Of a stretch of 64,000 bases of DNA, positions 37,777 to 45,494 are shown piece after piece. The DNA comes from Prevotella sp. (GTDB lineage Bacteria > Bacteroidota > Bacteroidia > Bacteroidales > Bacteroidaceae): contig SUYH01000001.1 in assembly GCA_015060535.1 (NCBI GenBank), forward strand, positions 93,991 through 157,990. Direction: 5' to 3'. Under the pieces are notes generated by a model, which saw nothing but the letters and a program-made list of their open reading frames with translations, had not been told where the DNA came from and did not search any database. The translations under genes were made by a program, and so were the position numbers. Each line of letters opens with the position of its first letter. Position 1 is the first letter of the stretch.

Positions 37777-38637
37777 ATGAATATTAACGATAGGCATCAG
37801 CTAGCAAAAGACATACATACCACTATAAGCAGTATTGTATGGCCAAGTTCTTATCAGGAGCCTGACTATGTTGCTAAATTGGTGACGACTTTGCCGGGAG
37901 AGATAAAGAAATCTCTCCAAACATTGCTGCCACATCGAAAGATAGCCGTTGGTGGAGCCTTTATTCATCAGAAGCCATTAGCAAAATTCATTCACCCTGC
38001 ATATATGGGTTTAAAGAACCCTGAACTAGGCGACTTGTTGATAGTGTGTCGTGAACAACGTGCTTCGTGGCTTGTCTATAATGCTTTGCTATTGCAGGCT
38101 AAATGCACTGACAATGTTCTCAGAACCACAGTTCCTAAAGATCATCAGTTCCTCCTTTATTCGCAGTGGCCAGCGTTTGAATATGTGAGAGCCGGGTTTC
38201 TTAATGGTGTACTCAGAAGTGTTAGCCCTAAGACTATAACACAGGGTGCTCAGTATCTTTTGATAGACAAAAAACATCCATCTGAGATGTTTACTGCAAC
38301 TGTGGATATACCATTAGAAGGAACCACTTGCTTATCATGCGCTTTGGCATCTGTTTTAGCCTTTGACAGGGGGAGAACCTTTACAAAGAATACACGTGAC
38401 AACTGGTCTAATGTGATTTGGGACTTATTGAGCATCAGCAGTAGTGCTGTTTTCAATCGTCGTAGAGCTGGTTATAATAACGAACCCAGATGGTCTGGTG
38501 AAAGTGCTTTTCATTTCCTTTTAGGTCAAGGTGATGATAATGAGATCCTTGTCATGAAAGGCATGGATGATGAAGGTAAGCCTACAGGATTTGGTGTTAT
38601 ATGTGTTGATTTAGGAACATCTGAAAGTCAGCGATGA
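37777..38637 (+). CDS. Putative PD-(D/E)XK-like nuclease, first gene of a three-gene defence-like operon
   Basis: A 286-residue protein of a family I cannot name. A central block resembles a restriction-type nuclease core: PELGDLLIVCREQ with Asp near residue 84, followed about 23 residues later by LLLQAK (Q-A-K near 107-109), giving the D...(D/E/Q)xK spacing, and then QFLLYSQWPAFEYV. The block ALASVLAFDRGRTF near residue 190 is a predicted helix. No signal peptide or membrane segment is present. The ATG at 37777 is preferred to a GTG at 37744. Its TGA overlaps the next ATG (ATGA). Nuclease activity is inferred from this motif only. Confidence 0.6.
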   Translation: MNINDRHQLAKDIHTTISSIVWPSSYQEPDYVAKLVTTLPGEIKKSLQTLLPHRKIAVGGAFIHQKPLAKFIHPAYMGLKNPELGDLLIVCREQRASWLVYNALLLQAKCTDNVLRTTVPKDHQFLLYSQWPAFEYVRAGFLNGVLRSVSPKTITQGAQYLLIDKKHPSEMFTATVDIPLEGTTCLSCALASVLAFDRGRTFTKNTRDNWSNVIWDLLSISSSAVFNRRRAGYNNEPRWSGESAFHFLLGQGDDNEILVMKGMDDEGKPTGFGVICVDLGTSESQR

Positions 38638-39836
38638 ATCTGAGCGAAACATTCTTCCTTTTCTGTGAAAATACGGGGATTACTGTCCAAGAACAGCACC
38701 CTGTTCAATATGGCGTGAAATATAAAGTCTCGCGTCATGGCGAAGAAGCGTATATGACCCTGTATGAAAACGGAAATAGTCTTCCACAAGGATCGTTGGG
38801 TAGCGGGCTGATGAAGTTGTTGCAAGTATGGTCTTGCACAAATCCCAACCAACGTCAGTGGACAGAGGAAGAGTCAAGGAAGATACGTGGCGGGATGCCG
38901 GATTTCTATTTGAGTTGGCGTGAGTGGAAGGAGGATGCTCAGAATCTTGCTGATTATATCAAAGAGAATGGCATTCCAACCGAGGAACAAGCACCTGAAG
39001 GTTACAAGATTAGCCGTGAAATAATGTTTCACGATTATATGTTCAAAAAAGCAACAGAACTTAATATTTCATTAGAAGCGGTATCACACATCATAAGAAG
39101 TTGGGTTAGCCGGTTTTGCTTTATGAACATTAGAGCTGAACGGTTGGCAGATGATGTGATAGATAGCATCAAACGTAAATGGAAAGACGACATCACTGAT
39201 GATGGATTTGTTTCATTCTATGCGGTTACCGAAGAGATAGCGTACTATTTTACGCATTATTGTCAAGCTAAATGGGTTTTGAGCGATAAATGTGCAATTT
39301 GCCCTCAGGTAGGAGATTCGGAGGATTGTATTGTTGATTTTGTTGACAGTATGTATGTTTATTGCCAGAGTCAACGTGTTTTAGCTTATAACAAGTCAAA
39401 CTTCCAAAGACTTCTAAAGCGAGACCTAGACAATCTATCTTGGATAGAGTTGCAGGCTCAATCTCCTATTGAGACAATGTTAGGAGATGCACTCTATCAG
39501 TCCGGGTTATTGTCAATACCTCAGTTCCAGGCCTTGTCACCAGACCGGAGGTTCAAAGTTGACTTTATGGTTAAAGCACCCCACGGAGGCGCGATAGCGA
39601 TTGAGTGTGACGGGTTGGAATATCATGCCAATGCTGTGGCCTACCTGAAAGATCGCAGGCGCGATAATTTGCTGACAAATCATGGATTCCAAGTCCTTCG
39701 TTTCTCGTCAGTAGATATTGCCAACGACCTCCAAGGTTGTATCAATCAGATAGAGTATTCTTTTAGCAATTTCCAGCATGGAAGGGTGGTTTATCATAGA
39801 AATGGAGGCTTAGGCTACTTTGGCGCAAATATTTGA
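38634..39836 (+). CDS. Protein with C-terminal Vsr/DUF559-like nuclease domain (second gene of the operon)
   Basis: 400 residues. The C-terminal 120 residues carry a Vsr/DUF559-type fold: SPIETMLGDALYQSGL, FKVDFMVKAP (Asp near 310), AIAIECDGLEYHANA (Glu-x-Asp-Gly, near 322-327), DRRRDNLLTNHGFQVLRFSSVDI. This is the E...D...ECDG...D..R...L...G..VLRF order seen in that family. The first 65 residues (VQYGVKYKVSRHGEEAYMTLYENG, QGSLGSGLMKLL) resemble the TBP-like repeats found in RnlA-type toxins and RNase HIII; this is a weak similarity. A cysteine cluster (KCAICPQVGDSEDC) near 219-232 may bind metal. It overlaps the first gene by 4 nt and ends 8 nt before the ATPase ATG. Confidence 0.7.
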   Translation: MNLSETFFLFCENTGITVQEQHPVQYGVKYKVSRHGEEAYMTLYENGNSLPQGSLGSGLMKLLQVWSCTNPNQRQWTEEESRKIRGGMPDFYLSWREWKEDAQNLADYIKENGIPTEEQAPEGYKISREIMFHDYMFKKATELNISLEAVSHIIRSWVSRFCFMNIRAERLADDVIDSIKRKWKDDITDDGFVSFYAVTEEIAYYFTHYCQAKWVLSDKCAICPQVGDSEDCIVDFVDSMYVYCQSQRVLAYNKSNFQRLLKRDLDNLSWIELQAQSPIETMLGDALYQSGLLSIPQFQALSPDRRFKVDFMVKAPHGGAIAIECDGLEYHANAVAYLKDRRRDNLLTNHGFQVLRFSSVDIANDLQGCINQIEYSFSNFQHGRVVYHRNGGLGYFGANI

Positions 39837-39844
39837 AACAGGAG

Positions 39845-41416
39845 ATGAGTTACTATAAGGATTCTGAACTTGACAAAAGAAACCGTCAATGGTTTGTTAA
39901 CAACCAAACCTGCAATACGCTTTTGAAGCTTGCCGTATCGCAGTCTTCTATACGGGGATTGGGTAAGTTCTCTGTAGAATTCAAATATCCCATCACTGTC
40001 ATTGCCGGAGAGAATGGTTGTGGCAAGTCCACTATCTTATCATTGGTTAGCTGTGCATTCCATAATAACACGCCCTTTTGCCCTATGAGCCTTCTTTCTA
40101 ACAAAAAGAAGCAAAGAACTTACTATACATACAGTGATTTCTTTGCTTTCACGGCAGAGGAGCGAGGATTTATGAGAGATATTCAAATAACTTCATCATT
40201 CCTAACTGACAAACCAAGAAAGACCGATACTCGTAGTAAATCTCCAAGAAAAGGACAATGGAAGGATTATTCCACAAGACCCAAAAGGGCTGTTTCGTTC
40301 TTAGGGATCAACCGTATTTTGCCTCCCTCCGAGAGCTTAACATACAGGAATTATAGTGCTTATTTTGGAAATAACAGGCTCTCCGATGCAGATAATGCTA
40401 CCTTGGCGAATTATATGACCCGTATTTTCGGAAAGTCTTATACAGGTGTAACTCTTAGGAAACTTCATAAATACCGCCTATATGGGTGTAGCAGAGGTGC
40501 TAACACCTATACTGGTTTCAATATGGGTGCAGGAGAGAATGCCGTTCTCCAGTTACTTCATGAAATAATGAGTGCAGGGAGAGGTGCATTGATAGTGGTC
40601 GATGAAATTGAACTTGGCCTTCATGTTCGTGCTCAGGAACAGTTGATGACTGTGTTAAAAGAATTATGCCAGCAGTACTGTTCACAGGTTATTTGTTCCT
40701 CTCATTCATCAACGATTATTGGCTCTGTTCCTCCTAACGGGAGAATCCTGTTGAGGCCAAAGCAAGATGGTGTTGACGTCATGTATGGTATAACACCAGA
40801 AATGGCGATGAGTGAAATGTCTGGAATGCTTCATACTGAACTTTCCATATTTGTGGAGGATGATGTAGCAAAGGATTTCATACTGACTATATTACCCAAT
40901 AGTGTTCGTCGTCGTGTTGATATAAAGATACTTGGCTCTGCTGACGGCTCGTTGTTTCATGCAATAGCCACCCATCTCCGTGAGGGACGGCAGGACTTCG
41001 TTGTTATAATGGATGGGGACAAACGTGCGGATAAGATACGAAAGATAAATGCTGTAATTGCTTCTTTGGGTGACTGTCATACTATTACTGCGGCGGAGGT
41101 TTCAACCTTCTTGAACGGGCATATTGAATTCCTTCCAGGAAATGAATGGCCGGAGAAAGTCTTGCTTACAAGCTTACTTGCAAGCTCGGATTTAAGTCGC
41201 CTAATGAATGACTGCAATATTGACACTATTGGTGAGATGAGAAATTTTTTATCCACTGCCTTGTCAGCTGGTAAGCATAGTGAGTTTTATAAACTCTCCT
41301 TAGACTTACATCTTGATGAGTCTGATGTTCGCACGGCTGTTGTCAGACAGTACAAGTCTCATTTCTCTGCAGAAATACAACCCATCTTAGATGTAATCAA
41401 TCAAGCTCTGAACTGA
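39845..41416 (+). CDS. OLD-like AAA ATPase with C-terminal TOPRIM domain (third gene of the operon)
   Basis: 523 residues. An ABC/RecF-type ATPase: Walker A GENGCGKSTI near 55-64, a signature-like MGAGENAVLQLLHEI near 226, Walker B GALIVVDEIELGLH near 247-260 and a switch His in SSHSSTI. It is followed by a TOPRIM-like module: acidic start LSIFVEDDVAKDF near 333 and VVIMDGDKR near 385 (Asp-Gly-Asp). This ATPase-TOPRIM order is that of OLD/GajA nucleases, which act in several phage defence systems. The C-terminal 120 residues are helical and unassigned. A TTG at 39833 would overlap the upstream stop; the ATG at 39845 with an adjacent AGGAG is preferred. Confidence 0.82.
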   Translation: MSYYKDSELDKRNRQWFVNNQTCNTLLKLAVSQSSIRGLGKFSVEFKYPITVIAGENGCGKSTILSLVSCAFHNNTPFCPMSLLSNKKKQRTYYTYSDFFAFTAEERGFMRDIQITSSFLTDKPRKTDTRSKSPRKGQWKDYSTRPKRAVSFLGINRILPPSESLTYRNYSAYFGNNRLSDADNATLANYMTRIFGKSYTGVTLRKLHKYRLYGCSRGANTYTGFNMGAGENAVLQLLHEIMSAGRGALIVVDEIELGLHVRAQEQLMTVLKELCQQYCSQVICSSHSSTIIGSVPPNGRILLRPKQDGVDVMYGITPEMAMSEMSGMLHTELSIFVEDDVAKDFILTILPNSVRRRVDIKILGSADGSLFHAIATHLREGRQDFVVIMDGDKRADKIRKINAVIASLGDCHTITAAEVSTFLNGHIEFLPGNEWPEKVLLTSLLASSDLSRLMNDCNIDTIGEMRNFLSTALSAGKHSEFYKLSLDLHLDESDVRTAVVRQYKSHFSAEIQPILDVINQALN

Positions 41417-41525
41417 TAGATACGTCAAGTACAATTTTTTCTTAACAAATAAAAGAGAAAAAGGCCATGGGATTAAAGGCTGTAAGCGTCCAAAAGTGTT
41501 CTAAGGCATTCTGAGAAAAAGATAG

Positions 41526-41533
41526 TACCTTTG
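41526..41533 (+). promoter_or_regulatory. IS66 copy 2 -7 box TACCTTTG for tnpA-tnpB
   Basis: TACCTTTG lies 27 bp before the tnpA ATG, the same distance as in copy 1. No clear -33 element is present. Confidence 0.6.
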
Positions 41534-41560
41534 CGCTGTTAAACCAAAAAGCAATAAGGT

Positions 41561-41917
41561 ATGATAAGTAACAGTGATTTTGAAAAGCTCTGGATGTTGT
41601 ATAAAACAGAAGGAGAGCCTAAAGGGGTCTCGATCAACGCTTTCTGCGTAAGTCGAGGAGTCAATTACAGAGAGTTCAACAAATGGTACTACAAGATGCA
41701 CAAGGCCATTGTGCCCTTGGAAATAGAAGATGCTCCGGTATCAGAAACTCATGTTACAGTAGAACCATCAGATGAAGAAAACAATCAGGATCTTCAGTTA
41801 AAGAAAGGTGGTATTCATGTTTTCATCCGTACTTATGATGGTCTTCAGATACAGAAGAAGGGCTTAAGCTACCAGGAGCTAGTAAATCTGGTAGGGAAAT
41901 TGGAGGGCTTATGTTGA
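41561..41917 (+). CDS. tnpA: IS66 accessory protein TnpA
   Basis: A 118-residue protein equal in length to the copy 1 TnpA but strongly diverged: FEKLWMLYKTEGEPKGVSINAFCVSRGVNYREFNKWYYKMHKA is the HTH-like region; the C-terminus LSYQELVNLVGKLEGLC aligns in position with the copy 1 tail. It overlaps tnpB by 7 nt. Confidence 0.82.
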   Translation: MISNSDFEKLWMLYKTEGEPKGVSINAFCVSRGVNYREFNKWYYKMHKAIVPLEIEDAPVSETHVTVEPSDEENNQDLQLKKGGIHVFIRTYDGLQIQKKGLSYQELVNLVGKLEGLC

Positions 41918-42246
41918 GTATAACCGGTCTTCATAATTTCTATTTTCTGCCTCACTTTCATGACATGCGATGCAAAGCCCGCAGAATCTCTGACATGATA
42001 CGGGTAAAATACAATAGAGATCCATTGAATGGTGATGTGTATGTGTTTATGTCGAAAGATCAGACCAAAGTGAAGATGATTCATTACGAAAACCATGCAT
42101 TCTACGTTCATGAGAAGAGCTTTGTGAAAGGATATAAGTTTGTAAAGGTACTCTTTAAAGATGGTGTCTATGTCTATAAGATGGAGTGGAAGAACCTTGT
42201 TGCAGTGCTTGAGAGTCCTGTGATAAAGTCAATATCTTTACAGTAG
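41911..42246 (+). CDS. tnpB: IS66 accessory protein TnpB
   Basis: A 111-residue TnpB: SDMIRVKYNRDPLNGDVYVFMSKDQTKVKMIHYENHAFYVHEKSFVKGYKF and YKMEWKNLVAVLESP. It keeps the family core (DP..G.V.VF....T..K...YE). Confidence 0.88.
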   Translation: MLSITGLHNFYFLPHFHDMRCKARRISDMIRVKYNRDPLNGDVYVFMSKDQTKVKMIHYENHAFYVHEKSFVKGYKFVKVLFKDGVYVYKMEWKNLVAVLESPVIKSISLQ

Positions 42247-42296
42247 TATAAATGATGTTAAATATCTGATTATCAAGAAAATAATATGATGGAAAA

Positions 42297-42328
42297 TTTG
42301 CATATATCAATTATTTTCCGTACCTTTG
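42297..42328 (+). promoter_or_regulatory. IS66 copy 2 internal promoter for tnpC
   Basis: TTTG at 42297-42300, exactly 20 bp, TACCTTTG at 42321-42328; the tnpC ATG follows at 42347. Both IS66 copies thus keep a second promoter for the transposase. Confidence 0.75.
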
Positions 42329-42346
42329 TAGTAAATAATAAAGCAT

Positions 42347-44239
42347 ATGACAGAGGACGAGTTAATCAGAGAAATACAGCTGAAGAAACAGCTTTCGGAA
42401 CTGGATGGAAGTCCAGTGCCGGAATATGATTCGTCCGAAAGTATGACAGCAGAAGAGTTGCGTTCTGATAACCGTTTTCTGATAGAGCAGCTTAAAGAGG
42501 CTCGCGAGGAGAACAGGAAGTTAAAGGAAGACATATCCGAGATCAAACAAGATCTTAAGGAGGCCAATCGTCGTGCCGACGAAGAGCAAGCTGAGCGAAA
42601 GAAGTTGTTCGATAGACTTGTGAAATTCATGGACGACCAGAAGTCTGCCGATGACGATAAGAAAAAACTGGAGCGTGAAATTGAAACGTTGAAAAATCGT
42701 CTGGCAGTGGCTAATCAGGCACTTTATGGCGGAAGCAAGACTTGTAGTGATAAATATTCTGGTCAGAAGAATGAAGGGATCAATGATGGTCGTGACGATT
42801 TTGACGGAACTGAACAATCTTTGCCTGCAGGGACACCAGGCCCTGTTGGAAAGTCTTCAAATGATACAGATGTCGTGACAGGAGATCATCAACAAAGTGA
42901 ATCTCAGGAAGGATCAGAGCAGCAGACCTGCTATCATGGTCCAGGCAGGACTGGTGCTAAATATAATAAGGAGACGATAGGTGAGCCGATACTCCATAAG
43001 TGTATTGTTCCAGAGGGCTGTAAGTTATTGAAGGTGTTGAAACCTCGTAAAATTAAGACTCTTGTACAGCGATGCGAGGAACATCATTTTGAAAGATTCC
43101 TTGTGAGGTTGCCAAATGGTAAGACAAAGTCAATCACAATCCCTGCTGATGACGATGTTGAAGGCAACAAGATCCTTGAGGAGCTTGTACCAGGTACAGG
43201 GATAACGGCTACGTTATTGTCATTTATCATTTTCAATCAGTTCATCATGGCATCTCCTGCTTATCGTGAGGCGAAGAACAGGTATCCGGACATGGATTGG
43301 CACACTTGTCGCCAGAATCTGTTGAATTGGGAAGATAAGGGCGCAATTCTACTTAGTAAGTTGCTGCCACCACTGAAGGATATGGCCTTGGAAGAAGGTG
43401 CAAATGTCAATGTGGACGAGACCTGGTGTCGCTATCAGACACATTTTGGTCATAGGAAGACCTATATGTGGTGTTTGGTAAATCGAAAGTTGGGTATCGT
43501 CATATTCTTCTATGAAGACACTGTTGACAAGAACGGAAAGAAACACTCAGGAGGTCGTAGACGTGCTGTACTGAAGGAGTTCCTTGGCGATAAAAAGATA
43601 AAGTCCTTACAGAGTGATGGCTATAATGTATATATGTATCTTGATGACGAGATGGTAGATATAGAGCATATCTGCTGCCTTGCCCATGTACACAATAAAT
43701 TGCAGGAGGCCAAGAAACTTGGTTATGTGATAGTAGATTTTTTCCTTTCTCAAATAAAGAAGCTCTATAAGCGTGAGAAGTTGTATGCAAGCAAGCCTGA
43801 TTATTATACACCAGGCCGCATCAAGGATGCTCGCAATGATGAATATACAAACGGCATCGTGAACAGTATGCATGAAAAACTGCTGGAATATATAGCTAAA
43901 GGAGAAGATTACTTCCCAGACAAGGTATGGAGGGCTTTGAATTACTTCTATAATTTCTGGGATCAGATATTTGCCTATCGACATGATGGGGAATACTCAA
44001 TAGACAATATGGCAGTCGAACGAGCGATAAGGCCACTAACGGTGCAAAGGAAAAACAGTTTGTTCCTTTGCAGTGAGAAGGGTGCCAAGAACTCGGGCAT
44101 TTACAACACATTCATATCGACATGTGTCCAACAATGCCGTAACTTTAGAGATTTTTTCGTGGACTATGTCAAGGCTTGGAACCAGGGTCGGAGGGACTTT
44201 GGTAACCTTATCAAGCTGGCATTCGCTCCATGCGCATAA
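42347..44239 (+). CDS. tnpC: IS66 transposase TnpC
   Basis: 630 residues. N-terminal coiled coil (about residues 30-125, ELRSDNRFLIEQLKEAREENRKLKEDISEIKQDLKEANRR), then a zinc-finger-like/IS66 linker region (HKCIVPEGCKLLKV) and the DDE core: VNVDETWCRYQ, LQSDGYNVYMYLDDE, and IDNMAVERAIRPLTVQRKNSLFLCSEKGAKNSGIYNTFISTC with the last catalytic Glu. Its C-terminal region fits the IS66 family well. It appears intact, in line with the preserved inverted repeats and target duplication. Confidence 0.95.
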   Translation: MTEDELIREIQLKKQLSELDGSPVPEYDSSESMTAEELRSDNRFLIEQLKEAREENRKLKEDISEIKQDLKEANRRADEEQAERKKLFDRLVKFMDDQKSADDDKKKLEREIETLKNRLAVANQALYGGSKTCSDKYSGQKNEGINDGRDDFDGTEQSLPAGTPGPVGKSSNDTDVVTGDHQQSESQEGSEQQTCYHGPGRTGAKYNKETIGEPILHKCIVPEGCKLLKVLKPRKIKTLVQRCEEHHFERFLVRLPNGKTKSITIPADDDVEGNKILEELVPGTGITATLLSFIIFNQFIMASPAYREAKNRYPDMDWHTCRQNLLNWEDKGAILLSKLLPPLKDMALEEGANVNVDETWCRYQTHFGHRKTYMWCLVNRKLGIVIFFYEDTVDKNGKKHSGGRRRAVLKEFLGDKKIKSLQSDGYNVYMYLDDEMVDIEHICCLAHVHNKLQEAKKLGYVIVDFFLSQIKKLYKREKLYASKPDYYTPGRIKDARNDEYTNGIVNSMHEKLLEYIAKGEDYFPDKVWRALNYFYNFWDQIFAYRHDGEYSIDNMAVERAIRPLTVQRKNSLFLCSEKGAKNSGIYNTFISTCVQQCRNFRDFFVDYVKAWNQGRRDFGNLIKLAFAPCA

Positions 44240-44431
44240 TAAAATAAGTTAAATCTTAGTGAAATCCATAAATGGCGGGCTTCTCGGAATGCCCGTCCTT
44301 AAAGGGTTTCGTACACTTTTGGACGCTTACTTAAAGGCTAAGTGAGGGGTAATTATACCAGCCCCGTTTGCCACCCATATTTGCCCGGGAGAAGAAACAT
44401 TATTTAATAGTATAAGCTATAATTCCGAACA

Positions 44432-45484
44432 ATGAATCGAATCGCATATCTTGACGGATTAAAAGGTTTTGCAGCCTTATGTGTGCTGATACATCATTTC
44501 TATATGGTGTTCTATGGAGTTGTGCCAGATGATGTGAAAGTCATTGAACATATTCCATTTATAAATATGCTTGTGAATGGACAATTCGCTGTATGCATAT
44601 TTATTATCATTAGCAACTACATATTTGCAAAAACAATCAATGCCCACTTGGATATAATATCGATACAGAGACGCATCACAAAAAGATATTTCCGTCTCGT
44701 GATCCCCATTGTTTTTATTGTGGCAATAGTTGCGATTATGTACTATGCCGGAATGTTCCATTTAACAGAACTGAATGATAGTAAGCTTGATAAGTTTTGG
44801 AAAGGTTTAACAGCTACAGACTTTATAAAACAGGTGTTTTTATCTCCATTTGGCTACAGTAAGGTAATAGGTCCGTTTTGGATGCTTAAGTATATTTTCC
44901 TTGGAAATTTGTTTGTTGCTCTTATCACTATAATGGTAAATGGAAGAAGTTTATCTTCGAAGGTTATAATATATTTATTAGCAGCACTCTTGTCTATAAA
45001 TTTCTCAAAATATTGGGTATGTGCCTTTGTGGGTGGTCTAATACATGAAATTAGAACTAACAGAAAGAAGCAACTGGGGGGGGCACTTTGTGTAGGAATT
45101 GGAATAGGAGCATTGATTATTTCTCAAACAACGACCGCTATGCAGCCTTCCGTATTTAGTGAAAACAAATGGGTGTGTATTATCTCTGCAACTTTGTTTT
45201 TCTATGGCATTTTATGTTTGGAAAGGATTCAATCGTTATTGTCGAAAAGGGCATTCGGCTTCCTTGGTGAGAATTCCCTCTCAATATATCTGGTACATTG
45301 GCCAGTTGTTTGCTCACTTTCGTGTTTATTATTTTTGCAGGTGCTGGGTGATAATTGGATGTATTTGACCGCCAACTTGCTAATAACTATAACAGTTGTT
45401 CTTCTACTATCGTATCTCTACACTAAATATGTAAACAAATATTCTGAAGTGATAGTAGAGAAAATTATGAACCGTTTGAAATAG
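44432..45484 (+). CDS. Acyltransferase 3 family membrane protein (polysaccharide O-acylation)
   Basis: A 350-residue integral membrane acyltransferase. It starts with the family motif YLDGLKGFAALCVLIHHFYMVFYG (His in the first helix is the expected catalytic residue) and has about ten hydrophobic segments; GENSLSIYLVHWPVV near residue 288 is the conserved late motif. Such enzymes add acetyl or other acyl groups to surface polysaccharides. It is the first gene of the capsule locus after the IS66 element. An in-frame G8 run (45076-45083) makes it a candidate for slippage-based switching; at present the frame is open. Confidence 0.88.
   Translation: MNRIAYLDGLKGFAALCVLIHHFYMVFYGVVPDDVKVIEHIPFINMLVNGQFAVCIFIIISNYIFAKTINAHLDIISIQRRITKRYFRLVIPIVFIVAIVAIMYYAGMFHLTELNDSKLDKFWKGLTATDFIKQVFLSPFGYSKVIGPFWMLKYIFLGNLFVALITIMVNGRSLSSKVIIYLLAALLSINFSKYWVCAFVGGLIHEIRTNRKKQLGGALCVGIGIGALIISQTTTAMQPSVFSENKWVCIISATLFFYGILCLERIQSLLSKRAFGFLGENSLSIYLVHWPVVCSLSCLLFLQVLGDNWMYLTANLLITITVVLLLSYLYTKYVNKYSEVIVEKIMNRLK
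45076..45083 (+). repeat. G8 homopolymer in an acyltransferase gene
   Basis: Eight consecutive G in CTG GGG GGG GCA, followed by CACTTT, the same context as the G10 tract at 59313. The reading frame is open with eight G; gain or loss of one G would truncate the protein after about residue 216. Confidence 0.85.
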
Positions 45485-45494
45485 CTAACACACA

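Larger units (their letters stand above)
41482..44330 (+). mobile_element. IS66-family insertion sequence, copy 2, with target duplication
   Basis: A 2849-bp element with perfect 18-bp terminal inverted repeats (GTAAGCGTCCAAAAGTGT at the left, its complement at the right). TTAAAGGCT lies directly outside both ends (41473-41481 and 44331-44339), consistent with the 8-bp duplication of IS66 plus one chance base. It has tnpA, tnpB and tnpC, all intact. It shares only the outermost 10 bp with copy 1, so it is a different IS66 lineage. It landed 65 bp behind the OLD-like gene. Confidence 0.95.

Noticed and set aside
32821..44330. A composite transposon formed by the two IS66 elements
   Set aside because: The elements share only about 10 terminal bases, their genes are strongly diverged, and copy 2 has its own target duplication, so it moved alone.
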